From assembly GCA_963854835.1 (NCBI GenBank), contig OY978529.1, positions 39,428,055 through 39,492,054 of the forward strand: DNA of 64,000 bases, in the 5' to 3' direction. Below the pieces are notes generated by a model. That model saw nothing but the letters and a program-made list of their open reading frames with translations. It ran no database searches and was not told where the DNA came from. Numbering within the stretch: position 1 is the first letter of the stretch; the number at the start of each line of letters is the position of its first letter. The translations under genes and the position numbers were made by a program. The DNA comes from Megamerina dolium (taxonomy: Eukaryota; Arthropoda; Insecta; Diptera; Megamerinidae). Shown one piece after another: positions 34,440 to 45,589 of the stretch.

Positions 34440-36380
34440 AATGAAAATGAAAGAATCACGCAGTTGGTTGAAAACCCACGCATGTCGTTGAATGTATGCT
34501 TTCACACTTTAATTGTGATAATTTAAAACTATTGAACTAAATATGGAACTCATTCGACTTTGCAGAATGATACTGCTCAACTCTCGTTGTGCAGTGAAAA
34601 TTGTGAAGGACCTCTCCCCTTCGTTTAATACCGAACGAGGTTTCACACAAGGTGATTCGTTACCGTGTGATCTCTTCAACCTTATTGTGGAGAAAATTCT
34701 ACGATCTGCATATTTACTACATAATGGCACTATCTTCATCAAAAGCGTCATACTGCTGGCATATGCCGATGATATGCCGATATCAACTCGCGAGTAGTCA
34801 GTGCAGCATTCTTTGATTTGGAATGAGAGTCACGTCGAATGGGTCTTACGGTGACCGAGGGCAAGACGAAGTAGCTAGTATCAACAAACAAAGGTTCCCG
34901 GCGTTTTGGACAACACGTCACTGCTGACAATTACACGTTCGAGGTGGTGAAGGACTTCGTCTATTTTGGAACCAGCATCAACAACTGTAATGACGTTAGC
35001 CTGGAGATCAAGCGTAGGATAACTCTTGCTAACGGGTGTTACTTTGGGCTGAGTAAGCAATTGAGTAGTCGAGTCCTCTCTCGAAGATCGAAAATCACAC
35101 TCTGCAAGTCTCCCATTATTCCTGTCCTAACATTTGGCGCAGAAGCCTGGGCAATTTCCACCACGGATGAGAGGATGCTTGGAGTTTTTTGGGGAAAAGT
35201 TCTGCGTAATACCGAATAAGATACAAGGATGAGCTGTATGAGCTGTACGCTGACATTGACATAGTCAGGCGAATCAAAATCCAGCGGCTGCGCTGGCTGG
35301 GTCATGTCGAGCGAACGGAAGAATACACTCCAGCGAAGAGGGTATTTAATTCGGCACCGGCAGGAGGACGCAGAAGAAGAGGAAGACCAAACCTCCGTTG
35401 GAAGAACCAAGTGTTGGATAACCTAGCGGCGCTTAGAATATTCAATTGGCGCCAGCAAGCGAAGTACAGAGAAGACTGGCGTCACATAATATGTTCGGCC
35501 TAAATCGATCATCGGTTGTTATGTCCACATAAGAAGAAGAAGAATTGTTTTTATCAATACAATTGATGTATTCGAAAGTGTGCGTAATCACATGAAAACC
35601 ACGTCTACCTCCCATACAAAAGCATGTCTTCACACTTGATGCAACAAAATATATAGCTATAGAGCTCAAACTTTGTACATAAAGTTGATTTTATCACAAA
35701 ATTGATGTTTTGGAAAATGGAAGTAATCGAATGAAAATCGCGGCAACCTTCCATACAAAAGTATGTGGTTGAATGAGTTTTTTAATACTTTGTACATGAA
35801 AATATAAAATTATCATGATAAAAATTTGCACGTACAAATATATTTACTAATTAATAGACATATTTAAAAATGAAAGCTATAGGATAAAAATTACACCTAC
35901 CTCCCATACAAATTTATGCTTCGGAATGTATGATTTCACACTTTGCGTGCGAAGATATAAACCAATGAAGCTGAAACTTGGTATATGAAGTTAATCTCAT
36001 CACAAAATTAATCAGTTGGAAGCTGAGCGTAATCAAATGAAAATTACTTCAACCTCCCATACAAAAGTATGTTTTTGAATGTAGTTTTTCACACTTCAAA
36101 CATAAAAATATAAAGCTATCAAACTAAAACTTGTTATGTAATGTTAATCTGACCACTAAATTAATATATTAAAAAATAGACGTTATCGTTTGACAATCAC
36201 TCCTACATCCAATACAAAAATCTGAGGTTGAATATGCGTGGGGCAAGAAAATATAAATTTATTAATTTCTCACAAACAATTATATTTGCTAAAGAATGCA
36301 ATTTGTTCTAAACTGGACGAAGTTGGGTGAAAACCACATCTATCTCTCCTATAAACGTATATTCTCGGTGGCGTTATTTA
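34440..36380 (-). repeat. 153-bp tandem repeat array 4, split by an RTE insertion
   Basis: The array begins before the RTE (34440-34540: a GGTTGAAAACCCACGCATG block, then TTCACACTTT and ATTGAACTAAA). It resumes at about 35546. CCCATACAAAAGYATG-type cores follow near 35613, 35753, 35906, 36059, 36212 and 36352, a spacing of about 140-153 bp. Confidence 0.85.
34541..35545 (+). pseudogene. RTE-like LINE 3' fragment nested in a 153-bp array
   Basis: A 5'-truncated RT starts within the palm region. It shows CAVKIVKDLSPSFN, GFTQGDSLPCDLFNLIVEKI and LLAYADDM (catalytic Asp-Asp). The C-terminal region follows in shifted frames: FVYFGTSINNCNDVSLEIKR, IPVLTFGAEAW, IQRLRWLGHVER, GGRRRRGRPNLRWK and WRQQAKYREDWRHII, then a stop near 35503. 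Stops and frameshifts break it after the YADD box and near 35215. The 3' end is AAGAAGAAGAAG, a short repeat tail rather than poly-A, which fits RTE. Array sequence on both sides shows that it inserted after the array formed. Confidence 0.85.
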
Positions 36381-36384
36381 CTGT

Positions 36385-38500
36385 TATAGGAATAGGCACA
36401 TGCAATACGATTATATTCATGTGAGAGTATGCCTTCAATTGCACAATACCTTCCAGTTCTATTAAGTCTGAGAACGATTTGGGGGATTTATATTTGATTT
36501 AGTGAAATTTTTTTATATAGGTTCCTCCTATGCAACATATCAATTCAACGGCTAGCTTATTTAATGAGAATGAATATTTTTGCATAGAACAAAGAAAAAT
36601 CCAATCGAATTGAATCTCATGCAATAGTCATTAATTATGATAGTTACAAATGACAAGTTTTAGTTGAAAATTTTGCTATCGTTTTTGTATTATGTGCATC
36701 AGGTTGATTTCTATTATTATTATATTATATTATTATTACCAATTTTGTTAAAAAATATTTCAACTTGCCGGATGACTAGCTGTGTCTGTGATTGTGCTCG
36801 TAAATAACTTTTATACTTTTTAACAATAAATTTTCGCCGTTTCAAAAGTTTTGTTTTTCCACATGACTTGTACTGGTGTCCTCCCTTTTTAGTTCCGTAA
36901 TTTATCATTTTTCCCAAAATAGAAGAATGAAAGAAAAAATACACTAGATGGCGAGATAGTGTATTTGGCGCTATATTTTTTGTATGTATGGTTTTCTGAT
37001 TCGTGTTTTGGTTTATCAAAAATGTCTTACATATTATTTAAATTGCTTAAAAGTTACCTACACCACCTCCATTGGGTAGAAGCAAAAGTATAAGAAAAAC
37101 ATTAACTATCTAAGAGGAAAGAATAAAATTAAAGAAGTGAACATCTAAGATGAGTAGTTCACATTTCATCAGTAGTAACGACAACTGCAACCTTACCACA
37201 AATGCCACACCGAGACTGAGAAATGCAGCAAAATCAGAATCATTTCAAATGTACCTTATACACTTATACATCTTGTACGCTTGCATATCATACGCCATGG
37301 TGTCTTTTTTTCGACAAGCTGTACAAATCGTTCACTTGATGGTGGAGCTTAGTGTGCTCAGAGTTACGAGTGCCAAAGGCAACGAAGCGTGCCTCTAATA
37401 AATCTCATTCAGTTTGTATTTCGTTTCTTCATCTATTTCGATTGCTTCTTTTAACTATCTGACTCAATGTATTTAAGTCGTCTGTTTATGGTGGTGGAGT
37501 GATGCGCTATGGCATGTTGCATGACTGGCTGCCTGCCTGCCTGCTTGCTGATGTGCCATTAGTTGTGAGAGAATGCAATAAGTTTTGCAATGCACTTGTT
37601 TCTAATAATGTTGCGAGTGTGAAAATGAACCAAATGCTAATTGGCATGATTTTTCCTTTCACAGATGTATCAGAGAGATAGAGTCTTACGTATGTAAGAC
37701 GTATTAAAATCGAAATAAATAAGTATGCAAGATATATTATATTTAGCATTTGTATTGAAAATATTAGATTATTGAGTTTTGAGTTGCAAAATAAAAGAGT
37801 GAGCTGCCATTTAATCATTCGATCTGCTGTGATAACCTTCAAGCAATTATATCAGTAAATTTAAATATCAAAAAGTTTTTTATTTATTTCATTTTGTTAT
37901 ATTTTTTGTTTAGCTTATTTTTTTTTTATACCATTTATATGATTTCCTTTATATAAAAACAATTTAATGTTCCACTTTATCTGCATCGTGTCTTATTGTC
38001 CTTCCAATTCTGATTTTCTGCCCCAAATGTTTTGAGAAACACTCCTTCACATAAATAAGTTAACGTCATAGCACATAAACTCCGGAAATTGTGCTCATAA
38101 AACAAAAAGGACTTTAAATAACACAGTTGTAAACATGTGTTTTTTGTAGTAGTGTTCTGGGTAAAAAGTAACTGTAGCAAGAAAATGTTGAATGTCAACG
38201 ATGAAAGGGTAAAAGAATACGAAAAGGATAATTTTATTAAAATATTAAATAATTAATAAAAAAAGTTTCTTTATTCTTTTTTATATACTACTAAGAACGT
38301 ACTGAAATGAATGTGGAGGGCATTTGATTAATATTTTGTTATTTTTAAGAGCATAGTTTTAGGCGGGAAGAATTTATTTGTATTAAATTAAACCATTTAA
38401 TATTAGTTTGGAAAAATTTTCAAATATCGCAGAATATTATTGAATTTGTGCTTTTGTTTATAGCACACTTAAAGAGAGATGACATATATGGAAAAATATA
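36385..38500. other. Intronic sequence, nothing recognised
   Basis: AT-rich. Small open frames (for example 36720-37019 and 37507-37842) show no domain and no splice context linking them to a gene. Confidence 0.5.
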
Positions 38501-39400
38501 TTATTAATTTGAATCACGATCAGAGTCAATTTAGCTACATCTGTCTGCTTGTCTGTTTGTCTCTTTGGACTATAACTGTCGTAATTATAAAGACGTCAAA
38601 CTGAAAATTGTGTGCATATGGATTTTTTTCACCAACGAATAAATCTATGTGTGAATGGGCGTAATCGAATAAATATCACGCCCACCTACCATGCAAAAGT
38701 GTGTTGTCAAACGTTTTTTTCACGCATTGTGCACAAAAATTTCGAGTTTTCTAACTAAAACTTCATATATATAAAATTGGTCTTATCACAAAATCGATAT
38801 TTTAGAGGATGAGCGTTATAGGATTAAAACCAAGCCTAACTCCTATACAAAAGTATATCGTTCAATGAGCTTTTTCACACCTTGAGCGGGGAAATATAAA
38901 GCTATTGAGCTGAAATTCGGTACACACCAATATATTGATTAACTAATGGATATATTCCAAAATTTACTTTAATATAGTAAAAACTATCCCCACCTCCTAT
39001 ACAAACTTATAGTCCCGTATGTATGATTTCGAATGTTGTATGCGAAAATATTAAGGCATTGGTATGCATAGTCACTTTTATCACAAAATTGATATATGAT
39101 AAAATGGCCATAATTGGATAATAACCACAACCCACCTACCATACAAAAGCATGTCGATAAATGTTTGTACTTTACGGCCATATATGCAAAGTTAACAAGC
39201 TAAAAGTTCTTACATACAATTATATTGACCAACTAATAGAGAAAATCAAGCTCTAAGACTAAAGCTGAAGCTCTAGTCTGAACGACTATTTTTATCAACG
39301 CGCGAGTATGTTGGCGAATATTCGTTATCGTTTGAAAATAAAAAAACACCTACTTCAAGTATAAAAAAATACAATTTTTCGGAGGCATATCTGTCTACCA
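38500..39400 (-). repeat. 153-bp tandem repeat array 5 with TCTGTC head block
   Basis: The array begins with AATCACGATCAGAGTCAATT, TAGCTACATC and TGTCTGCTTGTCTGTTTGTC, a head block. The first monomer follows (ACTATAACTGTCGTAATTAT). Cores with CCATRCAAAAGYRTG occur near 38690, 38842, 38997, 39140 and 39357. The head block matches, in reverse complement, sequence beside arrays at 2.0 and 60.4 kb. Confidence 0.82.
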
Positions 39401-41520
39401 GTCATTGTGTAGGATATCAAAGCCTTAGCATTAAAGAACTTAAGCTCTCAAATTTTAATATTGTTGGAGTATAGCGAATGCAAGATTCAGAATATTTGGT
39501 TTCTTTCCGATTTCTAATAAGATAATTGAAAAGGCCTTAAAGTTAAGGTTGGCACATTTTTATAGTAATTTTTAGTATCAGCTTAAGTATATACTTTATT
39601 TAAGCTGCTACTTAAGTAATTTATAAAATTTTTGATAAAATACTACCAAATTTTTATTAATTTATCCTGAAAGTATGCAAGGTTTTTCTAAAGTTGTTGC
39701 TAGTTAGTCATTGCTAAAAATTCGACTATGAATAAAGACAATTTTTAAGTTGGTACTTAAAGTTAAGTTAGACGTTTTTTAGAATCAACTTAAATGGCGC
39801 AACTATGAATATGCGCCATTTATTGCTATTAATTTCATTTTTAACATGCTAAAATATAAATTTCAACAAAAATAATTTAGAGTATTACAACGCCTAATAA
39901 CACCCTTCAGATTAATGAAAATTTAGAAAAATTGATTACTGCTGACTGATGGCGATAAAAATTGATAAGGCACTGTTAAAAATTGTTTAATCTCTTTCGC
40001 CAATTCTAGAGAAGACGTTGTGCTTCAACAGGGTCACACCAGATACTTTAAATACCTGTGATGATTTGGCAAAGGGTGGCAAAAATTTTTTTGGGAATTT
40101 TTTAGGCATCCATTGTTTAGTCTTAGAGACCTGGAGCCTTGCACTGTTAGACTATGATTTACTTCGTTTACTGATGGTGTAATGTTATCTTCAAAAGTAG
40201 CCTCTGAAAAATATTAAATTTTTCAACACCGAAAATCTTATTAACACCACCACAATGAAAGAATGGCTCTAGAAGAAATAAGGAAGAAGTAGGGACCTGC
40301 ATGTGCCATTTAGTTTTGGAAAAATTGCATAAAGTATAAAACAAATTGATTGTACTTTTACTAAAAAAAAGTGAAGAGCATTTTCAGCGATTCTCAAAAT
40401 TGTTGCATACTTTTAGTTGCTAAGATGTTTGTCCAATGAAGAAGAAAAAAAAAAATACTTATTCACTTAATATACATATCTTATTAGAAATTTATACCAT
40501 ATACTTTTGTTGTGGAACCGTTGAATGTGCCACTTTTCATTATTCAATTCTATTGGCTATTCTCATTGCAATATTTACTATGTAAATATACGCCAAAAAC
40601 TATGCAAACATCTTATGTTCTCATTTAAATTCTTTAAATAAATAAAAAAAAAAAAAACAAAAGTAAACAAGCACAAGTTTTTTGGTAGTGTTGTTGTTGT
40701 TGTTCGAAAGGTAGAATATTTTTTTGACAGGTTCCAGCTGTTTTTTGCAAGCAATGGTTACGTACGATATAATACGCTGGCTAGATGTAGGCAGGGTAGA
40801 TAACCTTGTTCTATCCTTATTTAAGTTTGCTGCACATTTTGCACGTGCAAAATTGTAATTTGCATCTTTGTATGCTAACGTTAGTTACGACTACGATATA
40901 CGATGTATGTACTTAGGTACTACGTATGTCTGCACTGCCAAACTGCAAGAATAAGATGTTTGAAAGAAAAATGCAAACGTACATGTATTTTAAATAAGAA
41001 GATGTAGTAAAAGTACAAAGTATGCTATGAAAATAGTTTTTGACATTTGTCGCAGCATATACAGGGTGATGAAATGTAGAAAAAAAAAAAAAAGAATTGC
41101 TAAATAAATTTATAAAAATTATGTCGTGATAAAATATGCCTAATTTACCCAAATTAAAAAAATTTTAAAAAAAGTAACTGTAAAATATATTGAAAATATT
41201 AAAATGGCAGCTAAATTGTACATTTCTTGGCTTTAAAATTACATTTTAAAAATTTGTAATTTGAACTAGTTTATTAGATCGAAAGTCCGTGAAAGAAGTA
41301 AAGATTTTTTAAGCTTTTTTTTGAAAACATTTTTCAGATCATTTCTTTGTTTACGTTGTTATGAGTATGCATTAATTTTTGTAAATCATTTTAACCCTTT
41401 AACTCCTATTTTATTGTGTTGCTCAAGTATTTTTATTAAATAAATATTTAAATAAAAAATAGCGCAAATGTTAATCAAATCGAATGTTTATTTTAAATAA
41501 TAATTTTCCATATATCTTCA
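39401..41520. other. Intronic sequence, nothing recognised
   Basis: AT-rich. Repeated AAGTTAAG-like words occur near 39535-39800, but I cannot define a unit. No exon or TE domain is seen. Confidence 0.45.
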
Positions 41521-41524
41521 TATA

Positions 41525-42780
41525 AAGGGTTATCCATTTCGCGGTTTCAAAAGTATAGGGCTAGAATTCGACATCTGTCAAACTGAGTTGTTAAAACAAT
41601 TTCTTTCTTTTTCAGTTCAAATTCTGACATTTGCGAAAATGGATCGCTTAACTATCGCACAATGCATTAAAATTGTAAAAACCTACTACAAAAATGGTGA
41701 TTCTGCCACAGCCACATATCGTGCTTTAAGAGGAGATTATGGTTTACATAATCGTCCAACTACGCAAGCAATTGGCAAAATTGTGAAGAAATATGAAGAG
41801 ATTGGATCGGTTACAGATACCGAAAATATCGCTGCTGTAAGTGAAAGTGTTGCCGAAGACCCGAATGTGTCGATTCCTCGTCGTTCTCAGGAATTAGGAC
41901 TGTCTTACGGCACATTATGGCGTATTTTGCATTTGGATCTACACCTACATCCATATAAAATCCAGCTCACACAACAACTGAAGCCAGCTGACCATTCACA
42001 ACGTCGTAGATACGTCGAATGGGTGCTTGACGGCGATTTTTCGAAGAAAATTTTCTTCAGCGACGAAGCACATTTCTCATTCGGTGGGTATGTTAACAAA
42101 CAAAATTGTCGTTTTTGGGGTTCTGAGAATCCTCAAGTAATTGAAGAGAGGCCACTATATCCACAAAAAGTCACTGCTTGGTGCGCTCTTTGGACCGGAG
42201 GTGTGATTGGACCTTACTTCTTCGAAAACGACGATGGAACGACTGTCACCGTCAATTCGGAGCGTTATGGTCATATGATAACCGACTTTTTTTTTGCCTG
42301 CTATTGCAGAATACGACTTAGAGAATATGTGGTTTCAACAAGACGGTGCCACATGCCACACAACTCGACCGAATATGGCTTTATTGCAAGAGAAATTTTC
42401 TGGCCGCGTAATTGCTCGTCGTGGCGATATCAAGTGGCCACCAAGATCATGCGATTTGACACCGCTTGACTTTTTTTTTGTGGGGCTATGCGAAAGACCG
42501 TGTTTATGCAGATAAACCTTTAACTCTTGAGCACCTAAAAACCAACATTCGTCACGTTATGGCTGAGATACCGCCCAATATGTGTCAAAAAGTGGTCGAA
42601 AATTACCTCAAAAGAATCGATGCTTGCAACAATTCGCGTGGTGGTCATTTAAATGATGTAGTATTTCACACATAATGTCAACGTTCAAACTTTATAATAA
42701 AAGAGAAATATTATGATAAAAAATATTTTATATGTGTCTTATTTACATTTACTTTTGAAACCGCAAAATGGATAACCCTT
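41525..42780 (+). mobile_element. DD41D (rosa-type) mariner, complete ends
   Basis: The 1256-bp element is flanked by TA (41523-41524 and 42781-42782). Its inverted repeats begin AAGGGTTATCCATTTCGCGG at the left and AAGGGTTATCCATTTTGCGG as the reverse complement of the right end. They continue to TTTCAAAAGTA on both sides, with one mismatch over about 31 bp. It encodes a transposase with two frameshifts. The right end lies only 72 bp before the terminal exon of the zinc transporter. The DD41D spacing matches what I know of rosa mariners, first reported from Ceratitis rosa and other tephritids. Confidence 0.93.
41639..42675 (+). pseudogene. DD41D mariner transposase, two frameshifts in T-runs
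   Basis: The ATG at 41639 opens MDRLTIAQCIKIVKTYYKNG, an N-terminal helix-turn-helix that would bind the inverted repeats. The catalytic DDE/D domain shows FFSDEAHFSFGGYVNKQNCR (first Asp), WFQQDGATCHTT (second Asp) and CDLTPLDFF (third Asp). I count 41 residues between the second and third Asp. The frame breaks twice, each time at a T9 run (42287-42295 and 42471-42479). In each case, one T fewer would keep the mariner reading frame going. The C-terminus LWGYAKDRVYADKPLTLEHL to a TAA at 42675 is otherwise intact. All catalytic Asp codons are present, so the copy is either recently inactivated or carries homopolymer errors. Confidence 0.9.
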
Positions 42781-42852
42781 TATTTATACTATTCACAGTT
42801 TCATGATCAAATTGTATGTAATGTATTCTCTCTCATTTTATCTCCCAAACAG

Positions 42853-42998
42853 TTCCGGGTGCCAATGCAAAACAAATACTCGAAGATGCAACAATGGCTG
42901 TACATTTGCGTTACAATTTCTTTGAGACAACAATTCAGATTGAGGATTCAACACCGCAAATGGAAAACTGCATACAATGTACGGTGCCAGAAATTTAA
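42853..42998 (+). CDS. ZnT35C: Zinc transporter, terminal coding exon
   Basis: The exon follows the CTCCCAAACAG acceptor. Two bases complete Val, then come PGANAKQILEDATMAVHLRY, NFFETTIQIEDSTPQMENC, IQCTVPEI and TAA at 42996-42998. This supplies the second helix and last strand of the cytosolic domain. TIQIED followed by a C-x-x-C pair (ENCIQC) is a hallmark of the ZnT2/3/8 C-terminus. The four visible exons together give about 397 residues in one frame. Confidence 0.93.
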
Positions 42999-43171
42999 AC
43001 AAACGTAAAGGAAATAAGTTGTGGTGAAGAAATCCAAAAAACAAATTGAAAAACTTATGCGCCAAAGTATATATGACGAGAAAGTTGGTTGTAAAGATGT
43101 TCATCTATATATCTATATATATATTGTATATGGGAGCATATATATTTGTGGATGCTAAAGCAGATAATAAA
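42999..43171 (+). other. ZnT35C: Probable 3' UTR of the zinc transporter
   Basis: The first AATAAA after the stop is at 43166-43171, with an A-rich stretch following (43190-43235). Further AATAAA words at 43449-43454 and 43563-43568 could define longer UTRs. Transcript data are needed to pick one. Confidence 0.45.
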
Positions 43172-44515
43172 TTAAGTTTTCATTTTATTACAACGAAAAA
43201 ACAAAACAAAACAAAAAAAAAAAAATTAAAAAAATATAAAATACATATACATATACTTATATAAAAATAAAAATAATGATGAGGATTCACAAGAGAAGTA
43301 AAAAGAAAGTAATATAAATATATTACAATCCTTTTCATTATATTCGATTTTTATATTCCTCTTTATTTTTATGTTTATTGCTAGATTTGTTTTTTTATTT
43401 GAAAAAAAAAATGTCTCTTGTAAAGCAATTGTATACGTATTTAGTTACAATAAATTTAAGAGAAACTAATGTCATCCAATTTATGTTTTTATTTATTAAT
43501 TAAAATTATTGGACTCTTAAGTGTTGACGATAGGTTGTTTGGAAGTCTCCCAATATTAGACTAATAAACATATTCAAAACAAGAATAATATGGCAATTCA
43601 ACTATCTAGACAAAGTCATATTTAATTTACCATATTTAATTGTTCTTTCTAATTACTAATTCTTAGCTATTGCATTTATTTATTATGTAATTTTCCATTT
43701 TCATCTTCATGCACGCTCTGTCTGATATTCTTGCCATGTATTTATTGTATTTCTATTTGTATTTCTTGTTTGTTTATCTACTAATTTTTTATTTGGTTTG
43801 TTTGATTTCAAATTTAATCCTTTTTGGGCTTTTAATACCAGGTAATGAGTTGGTAAATAATGTCAAGCCTTTTGCTTTTTGAATGTAAGCACTTTTTTCT
43901 TTTTGTTTGTTTTTGTTTTACAATTTAGTCACCGTTTTCTTTTTTTTGGCGTTTTAATTCCATTTGGTTTTTAATTTTTTTGGTTGCGTTGTATTGCCTT
44001 TAGTCTCACTCTGATTACACTTTTCTATTATTGTTATTATTATCGTTGTTATATCCTTTTGCTTTATATTGTTGTTATATACTTTGCAATGTTGATATTT
44101 TTTCCATTTCACTTTTTTTTCATTTGTTAAAAATCTTTTGTTATTGTAATGTATTAGTATTATTTTAAGGTAAAAACAAAAAGAATAATTTATCTATTTT
44201 AAATTTTGTAGTTGTTTGTTATGAGGCTCCAAATGGATTGAAACAAGTGAAAGTGCATTAAATGACAATATTTTAGTTCACTGAAAAAAATAATTAAAAA
44301 AAAAAATAAACATTTCCTATCAAATGATCAATATTTAGAAGAAATATAAAACTGAAAAAATTCTCTTCAAAAATATGAACATAATAACATCAAAATTTTC
44401 CTTTAATACTTGAATGTGTATATTAGAAAGTGTCAGTTTGATGTAAAAAATACCGCAAAGCATGGATGTACTTGAAAATATCTAAAAGTACGTATAAGAA
44501 TAGATGTTTGAAACT
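43172..44515. other. Intergenic or long 3' UTR, nothing recognised
   Basis: AT-rich with many T-runs. No ORF with a recognisable domain is seen on either strand. Confidence 0.5.
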
Positions 44516-44519
44516 ATTT

Positions 44520-44745
44520 GCGTTGGCTGTATGCCGACACCGACATAGTAAAGCTCATCAAAATTCAGCGGCTGCGCTGGCTAGGTCATGTCGAGCGAAT
44601 GGAAGAACACACACTGGCTAAGAAGGTGAGGTAGACTTAACCTCCGGTGGAAAGATCAAGTACTAAAGAACTTGTCAGCGCTTGAAATTTCTAACTGGTG
44701 CCAACTAGCGAAGGAAAGAGCTGGCTGGCGAAGAGCAAGGACAAA
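44520..44745 (+). pseudogene. Short RTE-like C-terminal fragment
   Basis: The DNA matches the end of the RTE copies at 31.7 and 35.2 kb. It carries TGTATGCCGACACCGACATA and ATTCAGCGGCTGCGCTGGCT, then a GGTCATGTCGAGCGAATGGA block encoding IQRLRWLGHVERME. It ends near the position encoding WCQLAKERAGWR. It is only about 225 bp with broken frames. Confidence 0.75.
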
Positions 44746-44879
44746 ATCCTCGTTCGTCAAGTGGATCACGCGAAACCAGACTGATGTCTGTTAGAGGATA
44801 TGGGCCCTACGGCTGATACCTCTGAGGGCCAACCACAAGTGTTACGGGCACTACGACCATACGATGTCTTTTGTACCCA

Positions 44880-45460
44880 AGCCCGTCTACGATACTAGAA
44901 TCTCTTCTATCTTTTTAATAAAAGATAGAATTGATCTTGTCGAACTTTTGATGATTGAAGCTGGTGTTGGGAAACTCAGCTGAAAGTGTAAAGCGAAGCT
45001 TAGACAAGGCTGGGCATTCGATGTTTCATCCTCCTCCAGACAGAATCTACACTCCGTATCAGAGGATAATCGCATTTTGTGGAGGTGCTACTTTTTCCAG
45101 TTATGTCCTGAGAAATAGAAATAGAAATAGTAGATTTGTTCTCCTAAGGCTCATGTCAAAAGCTTTATCAAAGCTGATGTGTGGTTTCGCTTGGCGGAGA
45201 CCTATCGAATTTGTCCATTGTATTTGGTATTTGTCGTGGTAATGTTTTTCTATCATAGCTTTGGCCCAATAGAAAGTTTTTGTTGGATAAGAAAGCATTC
45301 GGTAAATAGTTTGGAAGAGAACTCTCATGAGGAGAGAGATTTGATGGCAGTTTGGCTGTCTGAGTAGTCTGGAAGTAGAAGTCACCCTTGGTAGAGCCAG
45401 ATTGGTAATTGAAACCTAGCGTAAAACAGAAGTGCGGCAGATATTCTGAGTTCACATATT
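44880..45460 (-). pseudogene. LINE fragment: region after RNase H and terminal Cys-rich knuckle
   Basis: Minus-strand frames resemble the C-terminal end of RNase H-bearing LINEs (I/LOA/R1 type). A GLRQAKPHISF segment (45385 down to 45101) sits where such elements carry a helical stretch after RNase H. Then MRLSSDTECRFCLEEDETS (from 45075) matches their CRFC...E zinc knuckle, ending SILSFIKKIEEILVS. The frame changes between the pieces and no RT is present. The clade call is tentative. The intervening 44746-44879 has no match I know. Confidence 0.55.
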
Positions 45461-45589
45461 AAGACCGTGATTCCCCTTTGGCCATGCATCTATCGGCATA
45501 TGCTGTTTCACCTTAGATTTGGGGTATTTTTTTAGAGAGTTTGCATCTCTCCACATAAGTAAGTAAGTATACTAAAAAAATATCCAACA

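Larger units (their letters stand above)
29620..42852 (+). other. ZnT35C: Last intron of the zinc transporter, about 13.2 kb
   Basis: GTAAGT donor at 29620 and CAAACAG acceptor ending at 42852. The phase-1 junction reads LAI-V-PGANAKQ, as expected for the family. The intron contains an AT repeat, the SINE/RTE composite, an RTE relic nested in a 153-bp array, a further array and a mariner close to its 3' end. The pieces 32690-34435, 36385-38500 and 39400-41520 hold nothing I can name. Confidence 0.9.

Noticed and set aside
43040..43270. Small ORF after the zinc-transporter stop
   Set aside because: Lies in the 3' UTR and A-rich tail region. The Lys-rich end comes from poly-A DNA.
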